Part shown: positions 17,198 through 25,915 of the stretch, piece after piece
How positions within the stretch are numbered: the stretch's first letter is position 1
How the letters are laid out: the number at the start of each line of letters is the position of its first letter
NCBI RefSeq assembly: GCF_907177275.1
Contig: NZ_CAJSLV010000065.1
Coordinates: 30,749-94,748 of the forward strand
Length of the DNA: 64,000 nt
From: Actinacidiphila cocklensis
Lineage (GTDB): Bacteria; Actinomycetota; Actinomycetes; Streptomycetales; Streptomycetaceae
Reading direction: 5' to 3'
The notes under the pieces: generated by a model
What the model was told of the DNA's origin: nothing
Databases searched by the model: none
Seen by the model: the letters and a program-made list of their open reading frames with translations, nothing else
Program-made: the position numbers and the translations under genes

Positions 17198-18139
17198 TCA
17201 GCCCTGTCGTGCCAGGTCGGCGGCTCCGACGAGTCCGGCCTTGCCGCCGAGCTGGGCGGCGAGCACCTGGGCGTGCGGCCGCCACTCCCCGCCGATCAGC
17301 CAGCGCCGGAAGGACTTGCGGATCGGGTCGAGGACCAGCTCGCCCTCGTCCGACACGCCGCCGCCGACGATGAACGCGGACGGGTCGAAGAGCGACGCCA
17401 GGTCGGCGAGCCCCGCACCGGCCCAGCGGGCCAGTTCGCGGAAGGAGTCGACGGCGACCGGGTCGCCCTGCCGGGCGGCGGCGCTGATGTGCCGGCCCTC
17501 GATTCCGTCCACGGTCCCGTCGCCCAGCGCGAGCAGGGCCTCCGCGTTCTCCGGTGTGGCGTTGGCCCGCTGCTTGGCGTAGCGGACCAGGGCGCGCCCG
17601 GAGGCGTACTGCTCCCAGCAGCCCTGGCTGCCGCAGCCGCACAGCAGGCCGTCGGGCACCACCCGGATGTGGCCGAACTCGGCCGCGACGCCGAACCTGC
17701 CGCGGCGCAGCTTGTTGCCGATGATGATGCCGCCACCGAGTCCGGTGCCGAGTGTGATGCAGATCACGTCGGAGTGACCCTGTCCGGCGCCGAAGCGGTA
17801 CTCGCCCCAGGCCGCCGCGTTCGCGTCGTTCTCCACGACCACGGGGAGTCCGACGCGCTGTTCGACCTTGTCCTTCAGTGCCTCGTGCCGCCAGTTGATG
17901 TTGGGCGCGAACAGCACGGTGGCACGCTTGTCGTCGACGTAGCCGGCGGCCCCGATGCCGACGGCTTCGATCGTGTGACCGGTGCTGACCTGGCGCACCG
18001 CCTCCACGATCGCGTCCACGACGCCTTCGGGAGTCGGCGGCGTCGGCACCTTGACGGTCTCAAGAATCGAGCCTTCCTCGTCGACCACGCCGGCCGCGAT
18101 TTTGGTGCCGCCGATGTCGACGCCGATGGTGAGTCCCAT
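17198..18139 (-). CDS. glkA: ROK-family glucokinase
   Basis: 313 aa. Phosphorylates glucose with ATP; in Streptomyces GlkA is also required for glucose repression. Sequence shows the ATP phosphate loop GVDIGGTKIAAG, the sugar-binding ENDANAAAWGE, TLGTGLGGGIIIG, and the ROK zinc motif CGCGSQGCWEQYASG. ATG at 18139 with GAGGG 5 nt upstream. No repressor-type N-terminal helix-turn-helix, so it is an enzyme rather than a ROK regulator. Confidence 0.94.
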   Translation of the reverse strand: MGLTIGVDIGGTKIAAGVVDEEGSILETVKVPTPPTPEGVVDAIVEAVRQVSTGHTIEAVGIGAAGYVDDKRATVLFAPNINWRHEALKDKVEQRVGLPVVVENDANAAAWGEYRFGAGQGHSDVICITLGTGLGGGIIIGNKLRRGRFGVAAEFGHIRVVPDGLLCGCGSQGCWEQYASGRALVRYAKQRANATPENAEALLALGDGTVDGIEGRHISAAARQGDPVAVDSFRELARWAGAGLADLASLFDPSAFIVGGGVSDEGELVLDPIRKSFRRWLIGGEWRPHAQVLAAQLGGKAGLVGAADLARQG

Positions 18140-18193
18140 GTGTCCCTCAGTTTTCGGTCGATCCCCGCTAAGAGAACCGTACCGGAGAGGGGG

Positions 18194-18592
18194 TCAGTCG
18201 AGGTCGATGTGTTCAGCCGTTGAACGCGAGGAGGCCTCGCCCGAGGTCCAGCGGGATTCCGCTCCTGCCACTGCGGACCGGTATGCCGCCAGCAATTCGG
18301 CCCCCGCCGCCGTCAGATGGTCGAAGACGTCGGGATTCCGCTCCTTGATGGGTTCGACAACAGAACGCACCTGGGACAGGACGCCCTGCGCGGCCATCTG
18401 CACCGCCGGGTTGCGCAGCGCGGCCAACCGGTCACCGACCGCTTCGCCGACCGCCTCGGCGAAGCGCCGCAGCTCCTCGGCGGCGCTTGCCTGGCCCGCC
18501 TGTTCGCGCCGCCTGGCGTGCTCTGCTGCGATGTCCTCTGCGCTGGCCTTCGCCCACGCGTCGGCGTCCGGACGGTCGGTGGCTTCGCTCAT
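18194..18592 (-). CDS. DUF5304 family protein
   Basis: 132 aa, cytosolic, helical and Ala/Glu-rich, with a conserved-looking ALRNPAVQMAAQGVLSQV core. ATG at 18592 chosen (MSEATDR...); another ATG lies four codons upstream. Function unknown. Lies between glkA and the ArsA-like gene in the same orientation. Confidence 0.65.
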   Translation of the reverse strand: MSEATDRPDADAWAKASAEDIAAEHARRREQAGQASAAEELRRFAEAVGEAVGDRLAALRNPAVQMAAQGVLSQVRSVVEPIKERNPDVFDHLTAAGAELLAAYRSAVAGAESRWTSGEASSRSTAEHIDLD

Positions 18593-18698
18593 GATCGGCT
18601 CCAAACGGGCGCGGCAGTCGGGTGCGCGGCTTTCTCACGACGTTACCTGAACGACCCGCAGGGGCGGCCCGGCCGAACCGCCCGCGCGATCCGCCCGG

Positions 18699-19856
18699 TC
18701 AGCGCGGCCAGAGACCCGGGTCCGGCGTGAAACGCACCCGCAGCGCGCCGTCGCGCAGCGCGGCACCCTCCACCGTGCAGCGCCGCAGCGCCGAGGGCAA
18801 GGGCAGGATGCGCCGGAAACCCCCGGCGTCCACGACGAGTTCGTCCCCGCGCCGCACCAGGTCCAGACCGTCCTTGGAGGCCCCCGGCAGCGGCAGCGAC
18901 CACACGAAGTGGCCCTCGTCCTTCAGCCGGTCCTCCACGGTCCAGGGATCGCCGCCGGTCGCGTGCGCCGCCTCGTACGGCACCGCCAGTGCCTCCTCGG
19001 GACCCTGCGGCTCCCGTCCCAGGTGCGGCAGTTCGTGCAGCGGGACGCCGTCCGCGGCGCAGACCTCGGCCAGCGCCTTGAGGTGGTCCTGCTGGATGCC
19101 GGACAGGGCGGAGAGGAAGGGGTCGGCCGCGGCGGCCGGCAGCAGCCGGTTGGCGACCACCGCCGCGGGGCCCAGGCCGTGCAGCGCCAGGCCGGTCCGC
19201 GCGGTCCGTACGACGCCGGCCGCGTGCGCACCCGGCTCGACCACGACCGCGACCGAGGTGCCCGGGTCGTCGATCACCGCCTGGACGGCGGCCAGTTCGC
19301 GGTCCGCGCGGGCCGCCGCCTCGTACGCCCACTCGGTGGGCATCGGCACCCCCGCCAGCTGGGCCAGCACCGGGCGCAGCGCACGCGCCGCCTGCCGGTC
19401 GGCGGGCAGCAACCGGGCCAGGTAGCGCCGCAGTTGTCCGGGCAGCGCGAGCAGCGCCACCGCCTCGCGCACCGGCGGCAGGTCGACGACCGCCAGCTCC
19501 CACGTACCGTCGTGGGCCGCGCGCACCGCCCGCAGCAGCGCGAGCGCCTCCGCGCCGGGCAGCGGCGTCAGCTCCTCCGGGTCCAGCGGTGCCGCGCCCA
19601 GCAGCGCCAGGAGGGTGCCGCCCCGGCTCTGCAGGTCCAGCAGCGCGTCCTGGAAGGCGGCGCCCGGGTCGACGGAGGCGACGCCGAGCCCGGGGACGGT
19701 GCCGGCCAGCGCGGCAGCGGCGTCCCGGTCGTAGGTCAGCAGCAGGGTGCGGGTACCGGCCCTGGCGGCCGCGGCCGCGGTGGCGGCGGCGACCGTGGTG
19801 CGGCCCGCACCGCCGGCGCCGGTGATGAGCAGAGTGCGTACGGGAGCCGCCGGCAT
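18699..19856 (-). CDS. ArsA/GET3-like ATPase with degenerate P-loop
   Basis: 385 aa of the anion-transporting ATPase (deviant Walker A) family. The expected GKGGVGKTT reads GAGGAGRTT (residues 13-21): both the signature lysine and the Walker lysine are replaced (Ala14, Arg19). Later parts of the fold remain (LAVVDLPPVREAVALLALP, VVANRLLP), and a C-terminal beta-rich tail follows. It overlaps the SRPBCC gene by one base (TGATG). It probably still binds nucleotide or acts as a scaffold; hydrolysis is uncertain. The ArsA-SRPBCC pairing is also known in mycobacteria. Confidence 0.8.
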   Translation of the reverse strand: MPAAPVRTLLITGAGGAGRTTVAAATAAAAARAGTRTLLLTYDRDAAAALAGTVPGLGVASVDPGAAFQDALLDLQSRGGTLLALLGAAPLDPEELTPLPGAEALALLRAVRAAHDGTWELAVVDLPPVREAVALLALPGQLRRYLARLLPADRQAARALRPVLAQLAGVPMPTEWAYEAAARADRELAAVQAVIDDPGTSVAVVVEPGAHAAGVVRTARTGLALHGLGPAAVVANRLLPAAAADPFLSALSGIQQDHLKALAEVCAADGVPLHELPHLGREPQGPEEALAVPYEAAHATGGDPWTVEDRLKDEGHFVWSLPLPGASKDGLDLVRRGDELVVDAGGFRRILPLPSALRRCTVEGAALRDGALRVRFTPDPGLWPR

Positions 19857-20338
19857 CAGCCCGCGGTCTCGGCGTCGGCGCCGCCCGCGGCATCCTCGGG
19901 CGCGGCCTCGACGCGCTTCTTCAGCCCGGCCAGCGCCCGGTCGATGATGACCTTCTCGGCCTTGCGCTTGATCATGCCCAGCATCGGGATCTTGACGTCC
20001 ACGGTGAGCTGGTAGGTGACCTCGGTACGCCGGCCGCCCTCCAGCGGGGCGAGCGCGTAGGAGCCGTCCAGGGTGCGCAGCATCTGCGACTTGACCAGCG
20101 ACCAGTGCACCTCGTCCGCGCTGATCCAGGTGTACGCCAGGGTGTGGTCGTCCTTGATCGCCCCGGCGTCGAGCAGCAGCCGCACCTGCTGGGCGCGGCC
20201 CTGGTCGTCACGGGAGAGCACCTCGGCCTCCTTGACCTCGCCGGTCCACTCCGGGTAGCGGTCGAAGTCGGCGATGACGCCCATGACGGCGGCCGGTGCC
20301 GCCTCGATCGTGATGCTCGACCGTGTGTGTTCCGCCAT
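19856..20338 (-). CDS. SRPBCC (START-like) lipid-binding domain protein
   Basis: 160 aa with the helix-grip pattern: IEAAPAAVMGVIADFDRYPEWTGEVKEAEVL at the N-terminus, then beta strands and the long C-terminal helix region. Members bind hydrophobic ligands in a cavity. ATG at 20338 fits the start of the fold; the longer upstream frame has no support. Directly coupled to the ArsA-like ATPase downstream. Confidence 0.85.
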   Translation of the reverse strand: MAEHTRSSITIEAAPAAVMGVIADFDRYPEWTGEVKEAEVLSRDDQGRAQQVRLLLDAGAIKDDHTLAYTWISADEVHWSLVKSQMLRTLDGSYALAPLEGGRRTEVTYQLTVDVKIPMLGMIKRKAEKVIIDRALAGLKKRVEAAPEDAAGGADAETAG

Positions 20339-20461
20339 CGCCGTGGCCCTCCGGACTACTGGTGCAGGATGCTGCGTGAAGTGTGCTGAGGAGTGTGCTG
20401 AGAGGCTATCGCGCCCAGGTGGCGCGGCCGTCACCACGGCGGGTCGGGATCGCCGCGCGCC

Positions 20462-21223
20462 TCACCACTCCAGGACCCACGGGGTGCGGGTGTGGTTGAA
20501 GTGGCCGACGTTGACGCATTCGGTGCGGCCGATCCGGGTACGGGCCACCAGCGGCTGGTGGACGTGGCCGAACAGCGCGTACTTCGGCTGCACGCTGCGG
20601 ATCGCGTCGAGCAGGGCCTGGCTGCCGCGTTCGAAACGGCGGGCGGTGGTGTCGTAGCACAGCTCGGGGATGGCCGGCGGGATGTGCGAGCACAGCACGT
20701 CGACCGGGCCGAGCGCGGCGACCTTGGCCGCGTAGTCCTCGTCGCTGACCTCGTAGGGCGTGCGCATCGCGGTGCGCAGGCCGCCGCCGACGAAGCCGAA
20801 GACCCGGCCGCCGATCTCCGCGGTGGTGCCGTCGAGCACGGTGGTGCCGGGGCCGGCGTACTCGTGCCACAGGCCGGGGACGTCGACGTTGCCGTAGGTG
20901 GCGTACGTGGGCGTCGGGAAGGCCGCGAACAGCTCGGCGTACTGCTTGCGCACCGCGGCCTCGATGGCGTCGCGCCGGTCGATGCCCGTCCACAGTTGCG
21001 CGTCGAGCCTGCGGGCGTCGTCGAAGCGGCGGGCGGTGCGCAGCTCCACCATCCGGTCGGCGTTCTCGACGCCGAAGAGGTCGGGGAAGATGCCGCGGGA
21101 GTGGTCCGCGTAGTCCAGGAAGAGCACCAGGTCGCCCAGGCAGACCAGCGCGTCGGCGCCCTCGCCGGCCCGGGCCAGCGCCTCGGCGGCACCATGGACG
21201 TCGCTCACCACATGCACCCGCAT
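20462..21223 (-). CDS. Calcineurin-like metallophosphoesterase
   Basis: 253 aa with all five metallophosphoesterase motifs: SDVHG, CLGDLVLF, YGNVD, CSHIPP and FGHVHQPL. No signal peptide. Substrate unknown. A TATAAA -10 element (21232-21237 on the reverse strand) lies 8 nt before the ATG, so the mRNA is probably leaderless. Confidence 0.88.
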   Translation of the reverse strand: MRVHVVSDVHGAAEALARAGEGADALVCLGDLVLFLDYADHSRGIFPDLFGVENADRMVELRTARRFDDARRLDAQLWTGIDRRDAIEAAVRKQYAELFAAFPTPTYATYGNVDVPGLWHEYAGPGTTVLDGTTAEIGGRVFGFVGGGLRTAMRTPYEVSDEDYAAKVAALGPVDVLCSHIPPAIPELCYDTTARRFERGSQALLDAIRSVQPKYALFGHVHQPLVARTRIGRTECVNVGHFNHTRTPWVLEW

Positions 21224-21335
21224 GCGGTCACTTTATAGGCCGCCGCCGGGCCGTTCCGCTCGCGGGTCACCTGCGGATCGGCGGGGCGCTGGTCTAGTCT
21301 TCCGGGCATCGGTGCCCCGGCTCGGCCCGGTGTGT

Positions 21336-21350
21336 GATGCTTAAAACATC
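21336..21350. promoter_or_regulatory. AT-rich imperfect palindrome upstream of acyl-CoA ligase gene
   Basis: GATGCTTAAAACATC pairs at six of seven positions around a central A and stands out in GC-rich DNA. It lies about 100 nt before the TTG start and could be a regulator site. Confidence 0.35.
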
Positions 21351-21453
21351 TTGTCGTGCCCCCCTACCGCCGGAGCTTTACCGATGGGTAACGTCCAGCC
21401 CGTCCATCACCTTCCCTCCGGGTGCGCCGTGGCACCGATGAGGAGCAGTCGCC

Positions 21454-23250
21454 TTGCGTGAGTTCAGCCTTCCGGCCCTTTACGAGGTCCCCGCTGACGG
21501 CAACCTGACGGACCTGATCCGCCGCAACGCCGCCCAGCACCCGGACACTCCGGTCATCGGCCGCAAGGATTCCGCCGGCCACTGGCAGGACATCACCGCG
21601 ACCCGCTTCCTCGCCGAGGTGCGCGCCACCGCCCGCGGACTGATCGCCGAGGGCGTGCAGCCCGGCGACCGCGTGGCACTGATGTCCAGGACGCGCTACG
21701 AGTGGACGCTGCTGGACTTCGCGATCTGGAGCGCCGGCGCCGTCACCGTGCCGATCTACGAGACGTCCTCGGCCTCCCAGCTCGAATGGATCCTCGCCGA
21801 CTCCGGCGCGGTCGCCGTCGTGGTGGAGTCCGACGCGCACGAGAAGTCCGTGGAGTCGGTGCGCGAGCGGCTGCCGCAGCTCAAGCACGTCTGGCGGATC
21901 GACACCGGCGCGGTCGACGCGCTCGTCGCGGCCGGCGGCGACATCTCCGACGCGGTCCTGGACGAGCGCGGCGCCGCGGCGAACGCCGACTCGCCGGCGA
22001 CCATCGTCTACACCTCCGGCACCACCGGCCGCCCCAAGGGCTGCGTGCTCAGCCACCGCAGCTTCTTCGCCGAGTGCGGCAACGTGCTGGAACGCCTCGC
22101 CCCGCTCTTCCGCACCGGCGACTCCTCGGTGCTGCTCTTCCTGCCGCTGGCCCACGTCTTCGGCCGGCTGATCGAGGTCGCCAGCGTGATGGCGCCGGTC
22201 AGGCTCGGCCACGTACCCGACATCAAGCACCTCACCGACGACCTCCAGGGCTTCCGGCCCACCCTGATCCTCGGGGTGCCGCGGGTCTTCGAGAAGGTCT
22301 ACAACACCGCCAGGGCCACCGCGCAGGCCGGCGGCAAGGGGAAGATCTTCGACCGGGCCGCGGCCACGGCGATCGAGTACAGCCGCGCCCTGGACACCCC
22401 GTCAGGCCCCTCGGTGCGGCTGCGCTTCACCCACAAGGTCTTCGACCGGCTCGTCTACGCCAAGCTGCGGGCGGTCCTGGGCGGCAGGGCCACCCACGCG
22501 GTCTCCGGCGGCGCCCCGCTCGGCGAGCGCCTCGGCCACTTCTACCGCGGTATCGGCTTCACGGTCCTGGAGGGCTACGGCCTGACCGAGTCCTGCGCCG
22601 CCACCGCGTTCAACCCCTGGGACCGCACCAAGATCGGCACCGTCGGCCAGCCGCTGCCCGGCTCCACCATCCGCATCGCCGACGACGGCGAGGTGCTGCT
22701 GTACGGCGAGCACCTGTTCACCGGCTACTGGAACAACGAGCGGGCCACCGCGGAGGCCAAGGCGGACGGCTGGTTCCACACCGGCGACCTCGGCACGCTG
22801 GACGAGGACGGCTACCTGTCCATCACCGGCCGCAAGAAGGAGATCATCGTCACCGCCGGCGGCAAGAACGTCGCCCCCGCGGTGATCGAGGACCGGATCA
22901 GGGCCGACGCGCTGGTCGCCGAGTGCATGGTCGTCGGCGACGGCCGCCCCTTCGTGGCCGCGCTGATCACCCTGGACGAGGAGTTCCTGCCCCGGTGGGC
23001 CGCCCAGCAGGGCAAGCAGGGACGCGCCGTGGCGGAACTGGCGACGGACCCCGACCTGCTGGCCGCGGTCCAGCACGCGGTCGACGAGGGCAACGCGGCG
23101 GTCTCGCAGGCCGAGTCGGTGCGCAAGTTCCGCATCCTGCCGGCGCAGTTCACCGAGGAGTCGGGACACCTGACGCCGTCGATGAAGCTCAAGCGCAACG
23201 TCGTGCTCGCGGACTTCGCAGCCGACATCGAGGCGCTGTACATCCGCTGA
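21454..23250 (+). CDS. Long-chain fatty-acid-CoA ligase (FadD15-like)
   Basis: 598 aa AMP-forming enzyme that activates fatty acids to acyl-CoA through acyl-adenylate. Motifs: YTSGTTGRPKG (ATP P-loop), EGYGLTESCAA, DGWFHTGDLG, and the hinge GRKKEIIVTAGGKN. TTG start at 21454 with AGGAG at 21441-21445. It corresponds in position and type to fadD15 of mycobacteria, next to the SRPBCC/ArsA and PimB genes. Confidence 0.93.
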   Translation: MREFSLPALYEVPADGNLTDLIRRNAAQHPDTPVIGRKDSAGHWQDITATRFLAEVRATARGLIAEGVQPGDRVALMSRTRYEWTLLDFAIWSAGAVTVPIYETSSASQLEWILADSGAVAVVVESDAHEKSVESVRERLPQLKHVWRIDTGAVDALVAAGGDISDAVLDERGAAANADSPATIVYTSGTTGRPKGCVLSHRSFFAECGNVLERLAPLFRTGDSSVLLFLPLAHVFGRLIEVASVMAPVRLGHVPDIKHLTDDLQGFRPTLILGVPRVFEKVYNTARATAQAGGKGKIFDRAAATAIEYSRALDTPSGPSVRLRFTHKVFDRLVYAKLRAVLGGRATHAVSGGAPLGERLGHFYRGIGFTVLEGYGLTESCAATAFNPWDRTKIGTVGQPLPGSTIRIADDGEVLLYGEHLFTGYWNNERATAEAKADGWFHTGDLGTLDEDGYLSITGRKKEIIVTAGGKNVAPAVIEDRIRADALVAECMVVGDGRPFVAALITLDEEFLPRWAAQQGKQGRAVAELATDPDLLAAVQHAVDEGNAAVSQAESVRKFRILPAQFTEESGHLTPSMKLKRNVVLADFAADIEALYIR

Positions 23251-23272
23251 ACCCGCGCGCGGGCCGCGCGGC

Positions 23273-23296
23273 CGCCGTCGTCCTCAGACGACGGCG
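23273..23296. terminator. Bidirectional hairpin between convergent genes
   Basis: Perfect 10-bp stem cgccgtcgtc / gacgacggcg with a ctca loop. It overlaps the last codons of the membrane protein on the reverse strand and follows the ligase on the forward strand. Confidence 0.6.
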
Positions 23297-23823
23297 CCGC
23301 GGCCCGGATCGTCGTCGTCCTCGTCACCGGTACGCATCCGCGCCACCAGCGTGGCGAAGCCGCCGAGGAAGCCGCCGACCCCCACCGTGACCGCCCACCA
23401 GGTCAGTTCCATCTGGAGCAGGACGAAGGCGAGCAGCAGCAGCGGGCCGCCCAGCACCGCGATCCAGGCGAACTTGGTGGTCGCGTCCGCGTCGGGCAGC
23501 GGCGGCGGCTCGGGCGGCACGAAATGCGCGTCCTCGTCGTCGTCTGCCAGCTCGAAGTCCCGCGGGCCGCTGATCACCGGGTGGATCACGATCGTGCGGT
23601 CCGCGGGCGGCGGCGCCGTGCTCACCGCCGCGGGGTCGGTCGGGTCCGGGTCCGGCGGCTGCACGGGGACGTTCTCCGCCTCGGGCCATGCCGCGGCCGT
23701 GCCCGGGTCCGGCTCGTCGTCGTAGCCGGCGATCAGCGCGGCCCAGGCCGCGTCCTCGTCCAGGGGCGGGCGGGGCGGCTCCTCCTCGTGCGGGGCGGTG
23801 CCCTCGTCCTCGCGGTCAGCCAC
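23284..23823 (-). CDS. Acidic, proline-rich membrane protein of unknown function
   Basis: 179 aa. The first 110 residues are disordered, acidic and Pro-rich. Two hydrophobic segments follow (about 117-137 and 141-160, FAWIAVLGGPLLLLAFVLL and WWAVTVGVGGFLGG), then an acidic tail. No family recognised. Overlaps the upstream esterase gene by 8 nt, so the two are co-translated. Confidence 0.75.
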   Translation of the reverse strand: MADREDEGTAPHEEEPPRPPLDEDAAWAALIAGYDDEPDPGTAAAWPEAENVPVQPPDPDPTDPAAVSTAPPPADRTIVIHPVISGPRDFELADDDEDAHFVPPEPPPLPDADATTKFAWIAVLGGPLLLLAFVLLQMELTWWAVTVGVGGFLGGFATLVARMRTGDEDDDDPGRGAVV

Positions 23824-24607
23824 CGGCCGTGCCCTCCTTCACCGCGTCGTCCGCCCTGCCCGCGGCCGACAGCCGCTCGACGAAGGCGTAGGACTCCTCG
23901 AAGATCCGCTCCGCGTCATGGTCCAGGGTCGCCACGTGGAAACTGCGCTCCAGCACCTTCTCGGTGACGTCCGTGGACGACACCGAGCCCAGCACCACCG
24001 CCGAGTTCGACGGGTGCACCACATGGTCCACCCGGCTGTGCAGCAGCAGCAGCGGCTGGGTCACCTGCGGCAGCCCGGCCCGCGCCACCCGCCACAACCT
24101 GGTCAGCGAGTGCACCGCGTGCAGCGGAGTGCGGTCGTAGCCGACCTCGGCGCCGCCCTCCATGGCGATGTCGCTGGCGATGCCCTTCACCGAGGGCACC
24201 GCGTGGCGCAGCACCGACACCGCCTTGAGTGCCGGGCTGTCCGCCTTCACTGACGGGTTGACCAGGACCAGGCCGCTGATCTCCGCGCCGTGCCGGGCGG
24301 CCAGCCGCAGCGCGAGGGCGCCGCCCATCGACAGGCCGCACACGAAGACCTGCGAGCAGCGGTCGGTCAGCTCCCGCAGCGCCCGGTCCACCTCGGCGTA
24401 CCAGTCCTGCCAGCCGGTCATCTGCATGTCCTGCCACCGCGTGCCGTGGCCCGGCAGCAGCGGCAGCGACACGGTCAGGCCGCGCTCCGCCAGATACTCG
24501 CCCCAGGGGCGCATGGACTGCGGCGAACCGGTGAATCCGTGACAGAGCAGCACGCCGATCTCGCCGCCGTCATGGCGGTACGGCTCGGCTCCTGGCATGA
24601 GCGGCAC
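23816..24607 (-). CDS. Alpha/beta hydrolase, carboxylesterase/monoacylglycerol lipase-like
   Basis: 263 aa. Nucleophile elbow GLSMGG, oxyanion region LLCHGFTGSP, and catalytic Asp (HSRVDHVV) and His (ERSFHVATLDHD) complete the triad. LPGHGTRWQDM matches the Est30-like carboxylesterase group. The GTG at 24607 is preferred because AGGAG lies 7 nt upstream, giving MPLMPGAEP; an ATG at 24598 is in frame three codons later. Confidence 0.87.
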   Translation of the reverse strand: MPLMPGAEPYRHDGGEIGVLLCHGFTGSPQSMRPWGEYLAERGLTVSLPLLPGHGTRWQDMQMTGWQDWYAEVDRALRELTDRCSQVFVCGLSMGGALALRLAARHGAEISGLVLVNPSVKADSPALKAVSVLRHAVPSVKGIASDIAMEGGAEVGYDRTPLHAVHSLTRLWRVARAGLPQVTQPLLLLHSRVDHVVHPSNSAVVLGSVSSTDVTEKVLERSFHVATLDHDAERIFEESYAFVERLSAAGRADDAVKEGTAGG

Positions 24608-24777
24608 CGTGGGTCTCCTGTTCGAGGGCGTGAAACCGCGTACGCGGGTACACGAGGTACACGGAGGTCGGATGTTCAGCGTACGCGGCCGCGATACCAA
24701 GCGGTAAGCCCCATCGGAACCAGCTGGAGCCGCTCGCTGGCGTTAAGGTCGGTGCGTCGGCTACAGGAGGTCCGAGG

Positions 24778-25491
24778 TTGTTCTACGGCGCGATGAAGAT
24801 CGCCATCGGCTCACCCCTCAAGGCTGCCTTCCGCCCCTGGGTCGAAGGCATCGAGCACATCCCGAACGAAGGTCCCGCGATCCTCGCCAGCAACCACCTG
24901 TCCTTCTCGGACTCCTTCTTCCTGCCGGCGGTGCTCGACCGCAAGGTCACCTTCATCGCGAAGGAGGAGTACTTCACCTCGCCCGGCGTGAAGGGGAAGC
25001 TGACCGCCGCCTTCTTCAAGGGCGTCGGGCAGCTCCCGGTCGACCGCTCCGGTGCGCGCGGCGCCGGCGAGGCCGCGGTCAAGAGCGGGGTCGCCGTGCT
25101 GGAGCGCGGTGAGCTGTTCGGGATCTACCCCGAGGGCACGCGCTCGCCCGACGGCCGCCTCTACCGGGGCAAGCCCGGCGGCCTGGCCCGGGTCGCGCTG
25201 GCCAGCGGGGCGCCGGTGATCCCGGTGGCGATGATCGACACGGAGAAGGTGCAGCCGGTGGGGAAGGTCGTCCCGAAGCTCTCGGTACGACCCGGCATCC
25301 GGATCGGCCGCCCGCTGGACTTCTCCCGCTACGACGGGATGGAGGGCGACCGCTTCATCCTGCGGTCGATCACGGACGAGGTCATGTACGAGATCATGAA
25401 GCTGTCCGGGCAGGAGTACGTCGACATCTACGCGACGGCGGCCAAGCGGGCCTTGGCCGAGGCGGCCAAGGCCGCGGCCCAGCCCCAGTAA
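24778..25491 (+). CDS. 1-acyl-glycerol-3-phosphate acyltransferase-like (PlsC) protein
   Basis: 237 aa. Contains the HX4D box NHLSFSDSFF and the substrate motif YPEGTRSPDG, then VIPVAMIDT. Acylates lysophosphatidic acid or a related acceptor at the inner face of the membrane. Given nearby PimB and GT87 it might also acylate mannosylated lipids, as Rv2182c-type enzymes are placed beside mannosyltransferases; this is inference. TTG start with a perfect AGGAGG (24765-24770) 7 nt upstream. Confidence 0.88.
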   Translation: MFYGAMKIAIGSPLKAAFRPWVEGIEHIPNEGPAILASNHLSFSDSFFLPAVLDRKVTFIAKEEYFTSPGVKGKLTAAFFKGVGQLPVDRSGARGAGEAAVKSGVAVLERGELFGIYPEGTRSPDGRLYRGKPGGLARVALASGAPVIPVAMIDTEKVQPVGKVVPKLSVRPGIRIGRPLDFSRYDGMEGDRFILRSITDEVMYEIMKLSGQEYVDIYATAAKRALAEAAKAAAQPQ

Positions 25492-25901
25492 CCCCCGGCC
25501 GCCCGGGGAGTGCGGTCCCCTGCGCAGGGGAGCGTTTTCGCGGGCCGCGGTGGCTCGGGCGGTTCCCCTTCGGTAGAAGGGCGCGGTCTCGCGGGCCGCG
25601 GTGGCTGAGGGGATGCCCCTGCGGAGGGCGGTGCCCCATCAGGGGCGGGCACCCCCAGGCGAAGCTCTGGGGGAGAACGGAGCGACCGGCCACCGACCGC
25701 GCGCGGTTCGTCTCCGTCCGAAAGGGGCTGTTCGGACCGTGCCGGACCACCGGCCGGCGAGCGACGCGAGAGGGGGGTGCCCCCACGCGCCCCCGGGGCG
25801 GTGGCGGTCGGTCGTCACACGACGGTGGGCGGGCGGGGCCCGGCCCTGTCGAGGAGGGCGCCGTACTGCGGAAGGACCCTGGGCCCCGGCCGGCCGACGG
25901 C
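25492..25901. repeat. Gene-free stretch with several repeats
   Basis: An 18-bp direct repeat, tcgcgggccgcggtggct, occurs at 25538-25555 and 25589-25606. Positions 25718-25759 repeat the sequence found at 2398-2440. The block also shares gcccctgcg...-type units with about 5.4 kb. No gene is apparent; the macS promoter lies at its right end. Confidence 0.65.
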
Positions 25902-25915
25902 TAGGGTGGCGCGGG
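25902..25915 (+). promoter_or_regulatory. Leaderless promoter of macS
   Basis: TAGGGT (25902-25907) ends 7 nt before the GTG at 25915, the spacing expected when transcription begins on the start codon. Confidence 0.55.
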
